From Streptomyces diastaticus subsp. diastaticus (GTDB taxonomy: Bacteria; Actinomycetota; Actinomycetes; Streptomycetales; Streptomycetaceae): a stretch of 64,000 bases of DNA. Made by a program: the position numbers and the translations under genes. The stretch is from NCBI RefSeq assembly GCF_011170125.1, contig NZ_BLLN01000002.1:1025501-1089500 (forward strand), in the 5' to 3' direction. Of the stretch, positions 27,046 to 35,284 are shown in pieces. The notes beneath the pieces were generated by a model, which ran no database searches, was not told the DNA's origin, and worked only from the letters and a program-made list of their open reading frames with translations. Positions within the stretch are counted from its first letter, which is position 1. Every line of letters begins with the position of its first letter.

Positions 27046-27981
27046 GTGGACATCACCAGTGAGCTGTTCCGCGGCGTGCGAGCCCACGGCTCCCTGTTCG
27101 GCAGCTCCACGCTGTCCCCGCCCTGGTCCCTGCACTTCGTGGACGGGGCCCCGCTGACGCTGTGCACCGTCCTCACCGGGGCCGGCTGGATCGTTCCGGA
27201 CGGCCATCCGCCCGAACAGCTCGGAGCCCACGACACGATCGTGGTGCGCGGCCCCTCGACCTTCACCTTCGTCGACGACCCCGCGACCGCAGCCGAGCCC
27301 CTCGTGTGCAGCGAGGAGTGCGCCACCCCTGAGCAGGGCGGCACCCGCCACCGGCTGGGCTGGCACGACCCCGGCGAGGCAGGGGGCGGCACGACGACCC
27401 TGGTCGTCGGCGCCTATCCGGTGAGCGGCGAGATCGGCCGACAGCTGCTGGACAGCCTGCCCGTCGTGCTGCGCGTGCCCGCCGGCGGTGACGGCGACCC
27501 GGTGCTCGGCCATCTCGCCGCCGAGGTCGCCCGTGACGAACCGGGCCAGCAGGTGGTGCTCGACCGGCTCCTGGACTGGATGCTGGTCTGCACGCTGCGC
27601 ACCTGGCTCGACGGTCCCGGCCGTCGTCCTCCGGCCTGGTGGTCCGCGCAGAAGGACCCGGTGGCCGGCGAGACCCTGCGCCTGCTGCACGCCGAACCGT
27701 CCGCGCCCTGGACGGTGGCCGCACTGGCCCGGCGTACCGGAGTGTCTCGCTCGACGCTGGCCAAGCGGTTCACCGAACTGCTCGGCGAACCGCCGCTGAC
27801 CTACCTCACCCGTTGGCGCATGACGCTCGCCGCGGACCTTCTGACCGAGCAGCCCTCCGCCACGGTCGCGTCCGTGGCCCGTACTGTCGGCTACACCGAC
27901 CCGTTCGCGTTCAGCGTGGCCTTCAAGAGGGTCCGCGGCACCACACCCAGCGCCTACCGCCGCACCACCGCAGCCCACTGA
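27046..27981 (+). CDS. AraC-family regulator with cupin N-terminus
   Basis: A 311-residue regulator. The N-terminal part (PPWSLHFVDGAPLTLCTVLT and HDTIVVRGPSTFTF) is the AraC-binding-like cupin domain. The C-terminal DNA-binding domain has two helix-turn-helices: WTVAALARRTGVSRSTLAKR and VASVARTVGYTDPFAFSVAF, ending in G.TPSAYRR. The GTG at 27046 has weak ribosome-binding sequence. It is divergent from the NmrA-like gene. Regulation of that gene and the quinone reductase is likely for this arrangement but not shown. Confidence 0.88.
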   Translation: MDITSELFRGVRAHGSLFGSSTLSPPWSLHFVDGAPLTLCTVLTGAGWIVPDGHPPEQLGAHDTIVVRGPSTFTFVDDPATAAEPLVCSEECATPEQGGTRHRLGWHDPGEAGGGTTTLVVGAYPVSGEIGRQLLDSLPVVLRVPAGGDGDPVLGHLAAEVARDEPGQQVVLDRLLDWMLVCTLRTWLDGPGRRPPAWWSAQKDPVAGETLRLLHAEPSAPWTVAALARRTGVSRSTLAKRFTELLGEPPLTYLTRWRMTLAADLLTEQPSATVASVARTVGYTDPFAFSVAFKRVRGTTPSAYRRTTAAH

Positions 27982-28377
27982 CGCAGGCGAGTGCGGGAAG
28001 CCGGTCCCGGTCCCACGCAAGAAGTCCGTGACCGACACCGGCAGCCCGCCCCCGACCGTGGTGGCCGCGACGTGCCCGGAGGGTTTCGCTGCCAGCCGCC
28101 GGACAGTGCCGAGCCGAGCCGTGCTCCGCGTGCCGCATCAGCGTCAAGGCCCTCCAGATCGCTGAGCAGGTCCGTTCCGACGACGCGTCGCCGAAGGCGA
28201 CGGGACCGCGCTCTCCGCGCGGAGCGGGTTTGCATCCTTCGGATGCACTGCCTCGATGCAACCATCGGGCCGTAGAGCCCGCCGGCGAGGAACCCTAGCG
28301 TTCCCGTCCTGACACAGACCCGAACCGGCCCGTCCGGCTTCCCGGTCCCCGACCCGGCTCCGGCAAGGCTCCGCGAG
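27982..28377. other. Intergenic region, no gene seen
   Basis: Both strands lack a supported gene. ACTGCCTCGATGCA-like AT-richer sequence near 28244-28260 could hold a promoter for the protease gene, but no clear -10/-35 pair stands out. Confidence 0.35.
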
Positions 28378-29298
28378 ATGGCGCGAGCGCGTCCGCTGAC
28401 CTACTTCTTCCTCCTCGCGAACGGGCTGAGCTGGGTGGCATGGCTGCCGTACATCCTGTCGCAGAACGGCCTCGGCGTCTGGGACCACCGGTTCCCCGCG
28501 ATTCTCGGGACCACTCAAGTGCTGGGGGTCCTCCCGGGCGCCTACCTGGGGCCGATCGGTGCGGCTTTCGTGATGACCGCGCTGGTGGACGGCCGGACCG
28601 GGCTGCGGGCCTGGACGCGCCGGCTGTGGCGGTGGAGGGTCGGCGGGCGCTGGTACGCGATCACGTTGCTCAGCGTCCCCGCCGGAATGCTCCTGACGGG
28701 CTTGGCGTTCTCCGGCGGACAGGTCGCCGCCCCTTCGGCCGCGGCACTCACCGCCTTCGTGCCGATGCTGCTGTTCCAGATGATCACGACCGGTCTGGCC
28801 GAGGAGCCCGGGTGGCGCGACTTCGCCCTTCCCCGCCTGCAGAGCCGGTTCTCGCCGCTGCGCGCCGCCTTCGTCCTGGGCCCGCTGTGGGGTGTGTGGC
28901 ACCTCCCGCTGTTCCTCACCGAGTGGGGCGGCTACCCCGAGGCGTCCTGGACGCGACCTCTGGCCTTCCTCACGTTCTGCGTCGCGTTCAACATCGTGAT
29001 GTCGTGGGTGTTCAACCGCACCGGGCAGAGCCTGCCGCTGTCCATGCTCATGCATGTGGGCGTCAACACCTTCGCGTCCGTCATGTGGTCCGAGATGTTC
29101 CCCGGCCTGGACGGAGAGCTCGCCCTCGTCGCGATGGGGACCGGTGCCTCCGTCGCCGCGGCAGTCATCGTCGTCGCCACGCGCGGGCGTCTCGGCCATG
29201 ACCCCCTCCCACCGTTCTTCTCCCCGGGCCACGGCGGTACGGAACCGTCCGACCGTCAGACGGGGGCCGACCGGGCCCGCACTACGATCGACTCGTGA
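28378..29298 (+). CDS. CPBP-family intramembrane protease
   Basis: A 306-residue protein with about eight hydrophobic helices. Family motifs are present: EEPGWR (EExxxR) near residue 143, LWGVWHLPLF (FxxxH-like) near residue 180 and HVGVNT near residue 225. CPBP (Abi) proteins are glutamic intramembrane proteases or their inactive relatives; some process peptides or give self-immunity to bacteriocins. Its stop overlaps the histidine kinase GTG by 4 nt, so it is translated with a two-component system. It may act on the kinase or a signal peptide; this is inference from the overlap. Confidence 0.88.
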   Translation: MARARPLTYFFLLANGLSWVAWLPYILSQNGLGVWDHRFPAILGTTQVLGVLPGAYLGPIGAAFVMTALVDGRTGLRAWTRRLWRWRVGGRWYAITLLSVPAGMLLTGLAFSGGQVAAPSAAALTAFVPMLLFQMITTGLAEEPGWRDFALPRLQSRFSPLRAAFVLGPLWGVWHLPLFLTEWGGYPEASWTRPLAFLTFCVAFNIVMSWVFNRTGQSLPLSMLMHVGVNTFASVMWSEMFPGLDGELALVAMGTGASVAAAVIVVATRGRLGHDPLPPFFSPGHGGTEPSDRQTGADRARTTIDS

Positions 29299-30554
29299 CC
29301 ACCGCGCAGCGAGCTGACAGGTCCCGTTCCGCAGCGACCGCCACGGCGACCGCCACGACGACCGTGCTGAGTGCGCTGGCCCTTCTGTGGATCATCGCCC
29401 TGCTGTCGCGTGACGACCCGTCGATGGGCGGAGCGGCTCTCGGCACGGCCGCCTGGTGGTGGACGGCCGTGACGCTCGTCCTGCAGTCGGCGACCCTCCT
29501 GTGGCGCCGTCAGGCGACCGCCACGCTGGGCTGTGCGGCCGCTCTCCCCCTCGTCCTGGCGGCCGTGGTTCCCAGCGGCCTGTTCACCGTCACCGCGTTG
29601 CCGGTTCTGGTGGCCGCGTTCGTGGCCGGGCTGACCGGGGCCTGGCGCGATGTGCGCCGGTGGGCCCTGGCCTCGGGCGTGCTGGTGGCGGCCGCGCACT
29701 TCGTCAACGGCAGCGCCGAAGCCCGCACCGACGGGTCGGCCCTGGTGCTGCAGGCGGTGCTCCAGGCGGCTCTGGTGGTCGGTCTGCCGCTGTTGCCGGC
29801 CTCCGTCGTCGCCGCACAGCGCGCGACGAGGGCCGCGCAGCGGGAGACGCTGGCGGCGGTCACCCGTGAGCGGGATGCCAAGATCGGCGAGGCGATCGCC
29901 CTGGAACGGGCCGCGATGGCGCGCGAACTGCACGACATCGCCGCTCACCACCTGTCCGGCATCTCGTTGATGGCCTCGGCCGTCGCGCGGCAGACCGTAT
30001 CGGCACCGGACGAAGCCCGCTCCGGGGCCTTGGAGATCCGCGAGCAGAGCAACGCGATCCTGGAGGACCTGCGTCGGCTGGTGGGGTTGCTCCGCGATGT
30101 CGGCTCCGGGGACGAGGGCGTCAAGACCCTCGACACCCTCACCGGTCTGATCGAGACGGCACGTCTCACCGGAGCCCGTGTCGACTTCGCGTTGCGGAGC
30201 GACGGACGGCGGGATCCGGGCACAGGAGTCAGCCCGCTGGGTCAGCTTGCCGCCTACCGCATGGTGCAGGAATCCCTCACGAACGCCTCACGGCACGCCC
30301 CCGGCGCCCCCTGCGTCGTCACCGTGGACGACCGCGATCCGAGCCGGCTGCGGCTCACCGTCCGCAACGCACCACCCGGCCCGCAGGCCCGTCCCGCTTC
30401 GCGAGGCACGGGCTTCGGCATCGTCGGAATGAGGGAGCGTGCCGCCCTCGTCGGCGGGTTCTTCGACGCAGGCCCGACCGGCGACGACGGCTGGGAGAAC
30501 CGTATGAGCATCCCCCGCGAGAGCGACCACGACCTCCCGGAGGGGTCCGCATGA
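29295..30554 (+). CDS. Two-component sensor histidine kinase (NarL/DesK type)
   Basis: A 419-residue kinase. Four to five hydrophobic helices span residues 20-175. The HisKA_3 domain has the phospho-acceptor in MARELHDIAAHHLSG (about His213), then the HATPase part with QESLTNASRHA (N-box) and GTGFGIVGMRERAALVGG (G-box). It autophosphorylates and passes phosphate to the next gene's product. GTG 29295 overlaps the protease stop, and its stop overlaps the response regulator ATG by 4 nt. No extracellular sensor domain is seen, so sensing may be in the membrane. Confidence 0.92.
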   Translation: MTTAQRADRSRSAATATATATTTVLSALALLWIIALLSRDDPSMGGAALGTAAWWWTAVTLVLQSATLLWRRQATATLGCAAALPLVLAAVVPSGLFTVTALPVLVAAFVAGLTGAWRDVRRWALASGVLVAAAHFVNGSAEARTDGSALVLQAVLQAALVVGLPLLPASVVAAQRATRAAQRETLAAVTRERDAKIGEAIALERAAMARELHDIAAHHLSGISLMASAVARQTVSAPDEARSGALEIREQSNAILEDLRRLVGLLRDVGSGDEGVKTLDTLTGLIETARLTGARVDFALRSDGRRDPGTGVSPLGQLAAYRMVQESLTNASRHAPGAPCVVTVDDRDPSRLRLTVRNAPPGPQARPASRGTGFGIVGMRERAALVGGFFDAGPTGDDGWENRMSIPRESDHDLPEGSA

Positions 30555-31225
30555 TCCGAGTACTCCTCGCCGACGACCAGCCTCTCGTCCGCGCCGGCCT
30601 GAGTGCGCTGCTGAACGCGGAGGAGGACGTCGATGTCGTCGGTGTCGCCGCGGACGGGCTGGAGGCCCTCGACCTGGCTGCCGAGCTGGTGCCGGACGTG
30701 GCGTGCCTGGACATCCGGATGCCGGGGATGGACGGTATCGACGTTGCGGCCCGTATCTGCGGCCCCGGCGCGTCTCCGGCCGTCCCGGTGCTGATCCTCA
30801 CGACCTTCGACATCGACGACTACGTCTTCCGGGCGTTGGAAGCGGGGGTCTCCGGGTTCCTGCTCAAGGACTCCGACCCTGAGGAGATCCTGCGGGCGAT
30901 CCGTCATGTCGCCGCGGGCCACGGCACTCTCGACCGCACTCTCACCCGCCGTGTCGTCGCCGAGTACGTGCAGCGACGGCGGCTGCGACCCGTCACGGCG
31001 GCGCGGGGGATCGACATGCTCACCGCCCGCGAGCGGGACATTCTGCTGTTGCTGGCGCAGGGCATGTCGAACGAGCAGATCGCCGGAACACTCGTCGTCG
31101 AGGTCGCCACCGTCAAGTCGCATCTCGCCCGGCTGCTGCCCAAGCTCGGCGTGCGGTCCCGTCTGCAAGCGGCTGTCTGGGCCTACCAGAACCGCGTCGT
31201 GACGGTGGACGACACCTCGCGCTGA
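30551..31225 (+). CDS. LuxR/NarL-type response regulator
   Basis: A 224-residue regulator. The receiver has DD near the N-terminus (LLADDQPLVRAG), the phospho-acceptor Asp54 in ACLDIRMPGMDGIDV, and Lys in GFLLKDSDPEEIL. The C-terminal LuxR helix-turn-helix is LTARERDILLLLAQGMSNEQ and onwards. ATG 30551 overlaps the kinase stop (ATGA). Partner of the adjacent kinase; targets unknown, perhaps the protease operon itself. Confidence 0.93.
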   Translation: MIRVLLADDQPLVRAGLSALLNAEEDVDVVGVAADGLEALDLAAELVPDVACLDIRMPGMDGIDVAARICGPGASPAVPVLILTTFDIDDYVFRALEAGVSGFLLKDSDPEEILRAIRHVAAGHGTLDRTLTRRVVAEYVQRRRLRPVTAARGIDMLTARERDILLLLAQGMSNEQIAGTLVVEVATVKSHLARLLPKLGVRSRLQAAVWAYQNRVVTVDDTSR

Positions 31226-31398
31226 ACACGTCCAGGGCCCGCCCGCACCGGGACCGCCGTTGACCACGATCACGCGAGGGGGCACCGCGTCACCGCGGAG
31301 GCACCGGGGCGGCGACCGGAACCGGCTTCCCCTGCTCCGATCGGCGGCAATCCGTCCTGCGCGGGGAGCGCCCGTCCCGGTCCGGGCACGGATGGCCC

Positions 31399-32256
31399 AT
31401 GCTCGTGCTCGCTGTTCTTTTCGCCGTCCTCGGTGCCGCCAGCAACGCCGCCGGTACCGCCTTCCAGCGGAAGGCCGCCTCCTCGGTCTCCTCCGGCGGC
31501 GGGTGGCGGCTGTTGCGGGAGCTGGCCCGGAAGCCGGCGTGGCTGCTGGGGATCGCCGGGGTCACCGGCGCTGCCCTGTTCCAGGCGCTGGCGCTGGCCA
31601 ACGGGCCGCTCGCGCTGGTCCAGCCGGTGTTCGTGCTGGAGCTGCCGTTCGCGCTGCTGATCGGGGTGCCGCTGCTGCACCGCCGGCTGCCGCGCGAGGG
31701 GTGGTGGGCGGTGGCCGCGGTGGTGGTGGGGCTGGTCGCGGTGCTGGGCGCGGCGGCGCCCTCGGGAGCCCGTACCGACGCTTCGATGGCCCGGTGGATC
31801 CCGGTGCTCGCCGGGTGCCTGGGGGCGATGGCGCTGGCGGTGGTGGCGTCCCGGGCGAGCCGGTCGCGGCTGGTCCGGGCCACGGCGCTGGGCGGCGCGG
31901 CGGCCGTCGGCAACGCCCTGACGGCCGCGCTGCTCAAGTCCGCCACCGGCACCCTCGCCGACGAGGGCCTCACGGCGTTCCTCACCACCTGGCAGACGTA
32001 CGGGTTCGCCCTGACGGGGATCGCGGCGGTGCTGCTGCTGGAGAACGCCCTCCAGGCCGGGCCGCTCGCCGCCTCCCAGCCCGCGCTGACCATCGGCGAC
32101 GCCTCGGTCAGCCTGCTGCTCGGCGTCGTCGTCTACGAGGAGAGCGTGCGCGGCGGCTGGTGGGTGGTGCCGGAGCTGGTGGGCGTGGCCCTGATCGCCT
32201 GGGGCGTACGGGAGCTCACCCGGGCGGTGCCGCACCTGCGGGACCTGACCGGGTGA
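31399..32256 (+). CDS. DMT-superfamily membrane transporter (EamA-like)
   Basis: A 285-residue protein with nine to ten transmembrane helices. The first repeat starts VLAVLFAVLGAASNAAGTAF, and LALANGPLALVQPVFVLELP and AASQPALTIGDASVSLLLGV are the paired helix-4/9-type segments typical of DMT exporters with an NIPA-like flavour. Substrate unknown. ATG 31399 fits the hydrophobic N-terminus; an earlier ATG at 31392 is out of frame. Confidence 0.83.
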   Translation: MLVLAVLFAVLGAASNAAGTAFQRKAASSVSSGGGWRLLRELARKPAWLLGIAGVTGAALFQALALANGPLALVQPVFVLELPFALLIGVPLLHRRLPREGWWAVAAVVVGLVAVLGAAAPSGARTDASMARWIPVLAGCLGAMALAVVASRASRSRLVRATALGGAAAVGNALTAALLKSATGTLADEGLTAFLTTWQTYGFALTGIAAVLLLENALQAGPLAASQPALTIGDASVSLLLGVVVYEESVRGGWWVVPELVGVALIAWGVRELTRAVPHLRDLTG

Positions 32257-32293
32257 GCCCGCGTACGCCGGAGGGGCCGCGGGGCCCGCAGGG

Positions 32294-32977
32294 TCAGGGG
32301 ATCGGCGGCACCGTGGGGCTCTCCCTCGCGAGCAGGTCGCGGGCGAAGCCTTCCCACTGGGCGTACCGGTCCGGGTAGGCCGACCGCTGCACGGCCTGGC
32401 ACACGTCACCGGGTGCCATCGTCTCCCAGCCGGCGATCTGGACGAGCCCCGGGTTGCTGCCGAACGGAGCCACTCCGTAGAACGACTTCGACGAGGTGGG
32501 GACGTCGGTGATCTGCTCGGGCGTACCCCAGCCGGTGCTCGGGCGCTGCTGGAATATGCCCAGGGAGTCGTGGTCGACGGGCACCGTGTAGTTGACGAAC
32601 TTCGACTCCTGCATGGCCGTCATCAAGGCGATGACCTGGCCCTGTTCGGGGATGTTCGCGCCCTTGCCGACGCCGATGACGGTACGGGCGTTGGCCAGTT
32701 CCTCCGGGCCGAGGTCCTGCGCGGTGCGGAAGGTCCGGCGCAACTCGGAGTCCGGTGCCTGCTGGAGTTCCCGCGCGGTCGCGTCGTCGACCGAGCCGGT
32801 GCGCGGCAGGCCGTGCCGGGCCTGGAACCACTCCAGGCCCTGGCCGGGTGCGGCGGTGGCGGCGGGACGGGGCGGCTCGGCGGCCTGGACGGTGCCCGGC
32901 GCGGTGAGGAGCACGCCGGCGGCGACCATGGAGGCCGTGAGGGCCGCGCGGAGACAAAGAGAACGGGAGGTGCGCAA
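32294..32977 (-). CDS. Secreted lysozyme-like cell wall protein
   Basis: A 227-residue protein with an Arg-containing start, a hydrophobic helix (ALTASMVAAGVLLTAPG) and a signal cleavage after VQAAE. A short peptidoglycan-binding-like segment (WFQARHGLPRTGSVDDATA) follows. The C-terminal domain has VIALMTAMQESKFVN and HDSLGIFQQRPSTGWGT, the Glu and SxGxFQQR pattern of actinobacterial transglycosylase-like domains. TTG 32977 is chosen because AAGGAG lies 5 nt upstream; GTG 32983 overlaps that site. Muralytic activity is inferred from the fold pattern. Confidence 0.8.
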   Translation of the reverse strand: MRTSRSLCLRAALTASMVAAGVLLTAPGTVQAAEPPRPAATAAPGQGLEWFQARHGLPRTGSVDDATARELQQAPDSELRRTFRTAQDLGPEELANARTVIGVGKGANIPEQGQVIALMTAMQESKFVNYTVPVDHDSLGIFQQRPSTGWGTPEQITDVPTSSKSFYGVAPFGSNPGLVQIAGWETMAPGDVCQAVQRSAYPDRYAQWEGFARDLLARESPTVPPIP

Positions 32978-33395
32978 CGCCACTCCTTCGGTAGGACGTC
33001 GAGCGCCCCGGGCCGCACGCGTGCGCTCGCACCGTCTCCCGGCCTTGGCGGCGAGGCGGGCCGGCGCCGGGCCACGGGAGGGCGGGACGCCGCGCGTGGT
33101 GAGGCCGTCGGGACGCAAGGCGGTGGGGGGATGCGTGCAACGACGCGAGACAGACTCGGTGCGCGGAAAGCGCGGGCGCAAGGGGTGTAAGCCCTGACTT
33201 ACCCCCCGGACCCGCAAGGTGCCCGCGCCGTGCGGTGGGTGCGGCGGTCATGGCGGGCTCCCGGGGCGGGTCGGGCGGTCGGTGGGTGTCGTGCCCGGCC
33301 GAAGGGAGGAGTTCGAGCGGAGTCGAGGTCAAGGGCGGGGGCACGGCGCGGAAATGCCGTGGACCGGCGGTGCGTGCGGAGGCCAGGATGGCCGG
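32978..33395. other. Divergent intergenic region with palindrome
   Basis: The 5' leader of the wall-protein gene (minus strand) is GC rich and contains CGCACGCGTGCG, a perfect 12-nt palindrome at 33014-33025. Wall-hydrolase genes of streptomycetes often have a ydaO (c-di-AMP) riboswitch here, but I do not see its conserved blocks. No gene is supported. Confidence 0.35.
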
Positions 33396-33893
33396 ATGCT
33401 GATTCGTGAGGCCCGCACCGAGGACTGGGCCGCCGTCTGGCCCTTCTTCGCCCGCATCGTCCGCGCGGGCGAGACGTTCACCTACCCGCTCGACCTGTCC
33501 CGCGAGGACGCCGAGGGCTGGTGGATGACGAAGGCGCCGAGCCGCACCGTGGTCGCCGTGGACGACTCCGGCGCGGTCCTCGGCACCGCCAAGATGAACC
33601 GCAACCACCTGGGCAACGGCGGCCACGTCGCCAGCGCCAGCTACATGGTCGACCCCGCGCACGGCGGCCGGGGCGTGGGCCGGGCGCTCTGCACGTACAC
33701 GATCGACTGGGCCCGGGCCGAGGGGTACCGGGCGATGCAGTTCAACGCGGTGGTCGCCACCAACACCCGCGCGGTCAGGCTGTACGAGTCGCTGGGCTTC
33801 GAGGTGCTGGGCACGCTGCCGGAGGGGTTCCGGCATCCGGGCGAGGGTTATGTGGGGCTGCACATCATGCACCGGTCGCTGGTCGACGACTGA
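33396..33893 (+). CDS. GNAT-family N-acetyltransferase
   Basis: A 165-residue acetyltransferase. LIREARTEDWAAVWPFFARI is the usual N-terminus, SYMVDPAHGGRGVGRALCTY the acetyl-CoA pyrophosphate loop (RGVGRAL), and NTRAVRLYESLGFEVLGTLP the C-terminal strand-helix. ATG 33396 is used; AGGA lies 8 nt upstream and CAGGAT could be a -10 for a leaderless message. Substrate unknown. Confidence 0.88.
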   Translation: MLIREARTEDWAAVWPFFARIVRAGETFTYPLDLSREDAEGWWMTKAPSRTVVAVDDSGAVLGTAKMNRNHLGNGGHVASASYMVDPAHGGRGVGRALCTYTIDWARAEGYRAMQFNAVVATNTRAVRLYESLGFEVLGTLPEGFRHPGEGYVGLHIMHRSLVDD

Positions 33894-34095
33894 CCCGGCG
33901 GGGCGTACCTGTCATCCGTCGCTGACGGGCCGGCACGTCGACCGGGCCTTCGGCCACCCACCGGCCCGGGGCCCGACGTCCCTGACCCACGGCCCGACCC
34001 CCTTGCTCTCAAGCGTGGTTGAGGTTCTACGTTCGGCCACGTCGGCCCGGACGCACGGGCCGCGACCGACCTGTCGAGGACGAAGGGACACCACC

Positions 34096-34599
34096 ATGAG
34101 CGCCGAGGCACAGGCAGCCCAGCCGGACGCCCGCCCCCGGTACACCGACGAGGAGCTGGCCGCCCAGCCGGCCCCGTACTGGACCAAGCTGGCCTACGAG
34201 GCGACCATCGGGTTCGTGCGCCGCAAGCAGGCCGAAGCGGGGTTCACCCAGCCCCGGTTCTGGATACTGCGGTTCCTGTCGGCGAACGACGTCTCCGAGG
34301 ACGGGCAGGGGAGGACCGTCGGGGAACTCCGGGCGGCGATGGCCTCCTTCCTCCGGCCCGAGGACGACCTCGCGGCCGAGGCGGAGGTGCTGCTCGCGGC
34401 CGGCTGGGTCACCCGGGACGGCGACGGGCGGCTCTGGATCACCGAGGCGGGCGACGCGGCCCGCGCCGGCCTGAAGGCCCGGGCGCCCGAGTGGCGCGCC
34501 GAGCTGCACGCGGGGATCAGCGACGCCGACTACGCGACGGCCCTGCGTGTGCTGATGCGGCTGCTGCGGAACACGGGGGCGACCGTGCCCGCGCTCTGA
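34096..34599 (+). CDS. MarR-like winged-helix protein
   Basis: A 167-residue protein with GAAGGGA upstream of ATG 34096. The N-terminal helix bundle (YWTKLAYEATIGFVRRKQAE) and recognition region (RTVGELRAAMASFLRPEDDL), then a wing WVTRDGDGRLWITEAGDAAR, fit the MarR group, though the sequence is diverged. It lies close to two acetyltransferase genes. Ligand and targets unknown. Confidence 0.75.
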   Translation: MSAEAQAAQPDARPRYTDEELAAQPAPYWTKLAYEATIGFVRRKQAEAGFTQPRFWILRFLSANDVSEDGQGRTVGELRAAMASFLRPEDDLAAEAEVLLAAGWVTRDGDGRLWITEAGDAARAGLKARAPEWRAELHAGISDADYATALRVLMRLLRNTGATVPAL

Positions 34600-34623
34600 G
34601 CGCGCCCGCCCCCGCGACGCGCG

Positions 34624-35195
34624 TCAGCCGGCCGCGAGCGGCCCGGCCGCCGGCCGCCACTCCCGACCGAGCAGCCCGAACACCCAGGTGTCGGAGACCT
34701 CGCCGGCCACCACGCACTCCTCCCGCAGGGTGCCCTCCCGCACGAATCCGAGCTTCTCCAGGACCCGGGCGGAGGCGAGGTCGCGGGTGTCGGTCCCGGA
34801 CTGGACCCGGTCCAGGTCCAGGGTGTCGAAGGCCCAGCGCAGCACGGCGTGCGCGGTCTCCGTCGCGTAGCCGTGGCCCCACGCGGCCTCGTCGAAGCAG
34901 TAGCCGGGGCCGCGCCGCGGTGCTGCGGCCGGCGGCCGGTCAGGCCGCTCCAGCCGACGAAGGACCCGTGGGAGGCGCGGTCGACGGCCACGCGCACGCC
35001 GGTGCCCTCTTCCGCGATCTCCCGGCAGACGGCGAGGAAGCGTTCCGCGCGTGACCGCTCCGTCCACACGGCGGAGTCCCAGTAGCGCATCACGCGGGGG
35101 TCGCTGTGCAGGGCGAAGAGGCGTCCGGCGTCGGCACCGGTGAAGGGACGCAGCCGCAGGCGTCCGGTACGCAGGGTGGGCGTGGGCGAGGTCAT
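34624..35195 (-). pseudogene. GNAT acetyltransferase (RimJ-type) with one frameshift
   Basis: From ATG 35195 one frame gives LRTGRLRLRPFTGADAGRLF and FVGWSGLTG, about 95 residues. The remaining part, GYCFDEAAWGHGYATETAHA and ARVLEKLGFVREGTLREECV, continues in a second frame to 34624. The join is near 34907, where one G is missing from a GC run (the family reads GYCFD directly after the glycine/proline segment). All conserved parts are otherwise present, so the gene is either freshly broken or the base is an assembly error. RimJ-like enzymes acetylate protein N-termini or small molecules. Confidence 0.8.
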
Positions 35196-35284
35196 GGGCG
35201 CCACGGTGCGCCCGCGCGGTCCCGCCGGGACACCGGTTCTCCGCGTGGGGCGCCGGGCCGGGCGCCCCACGCGGACACGGCCCC

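Noticed and set aside
32978..33200. ydaO (c-di-AMP) riboswitch before the wall-protein gene
   Set aside because: Position and gene type fit, but the conserved blocks of that riboswitch are not present.
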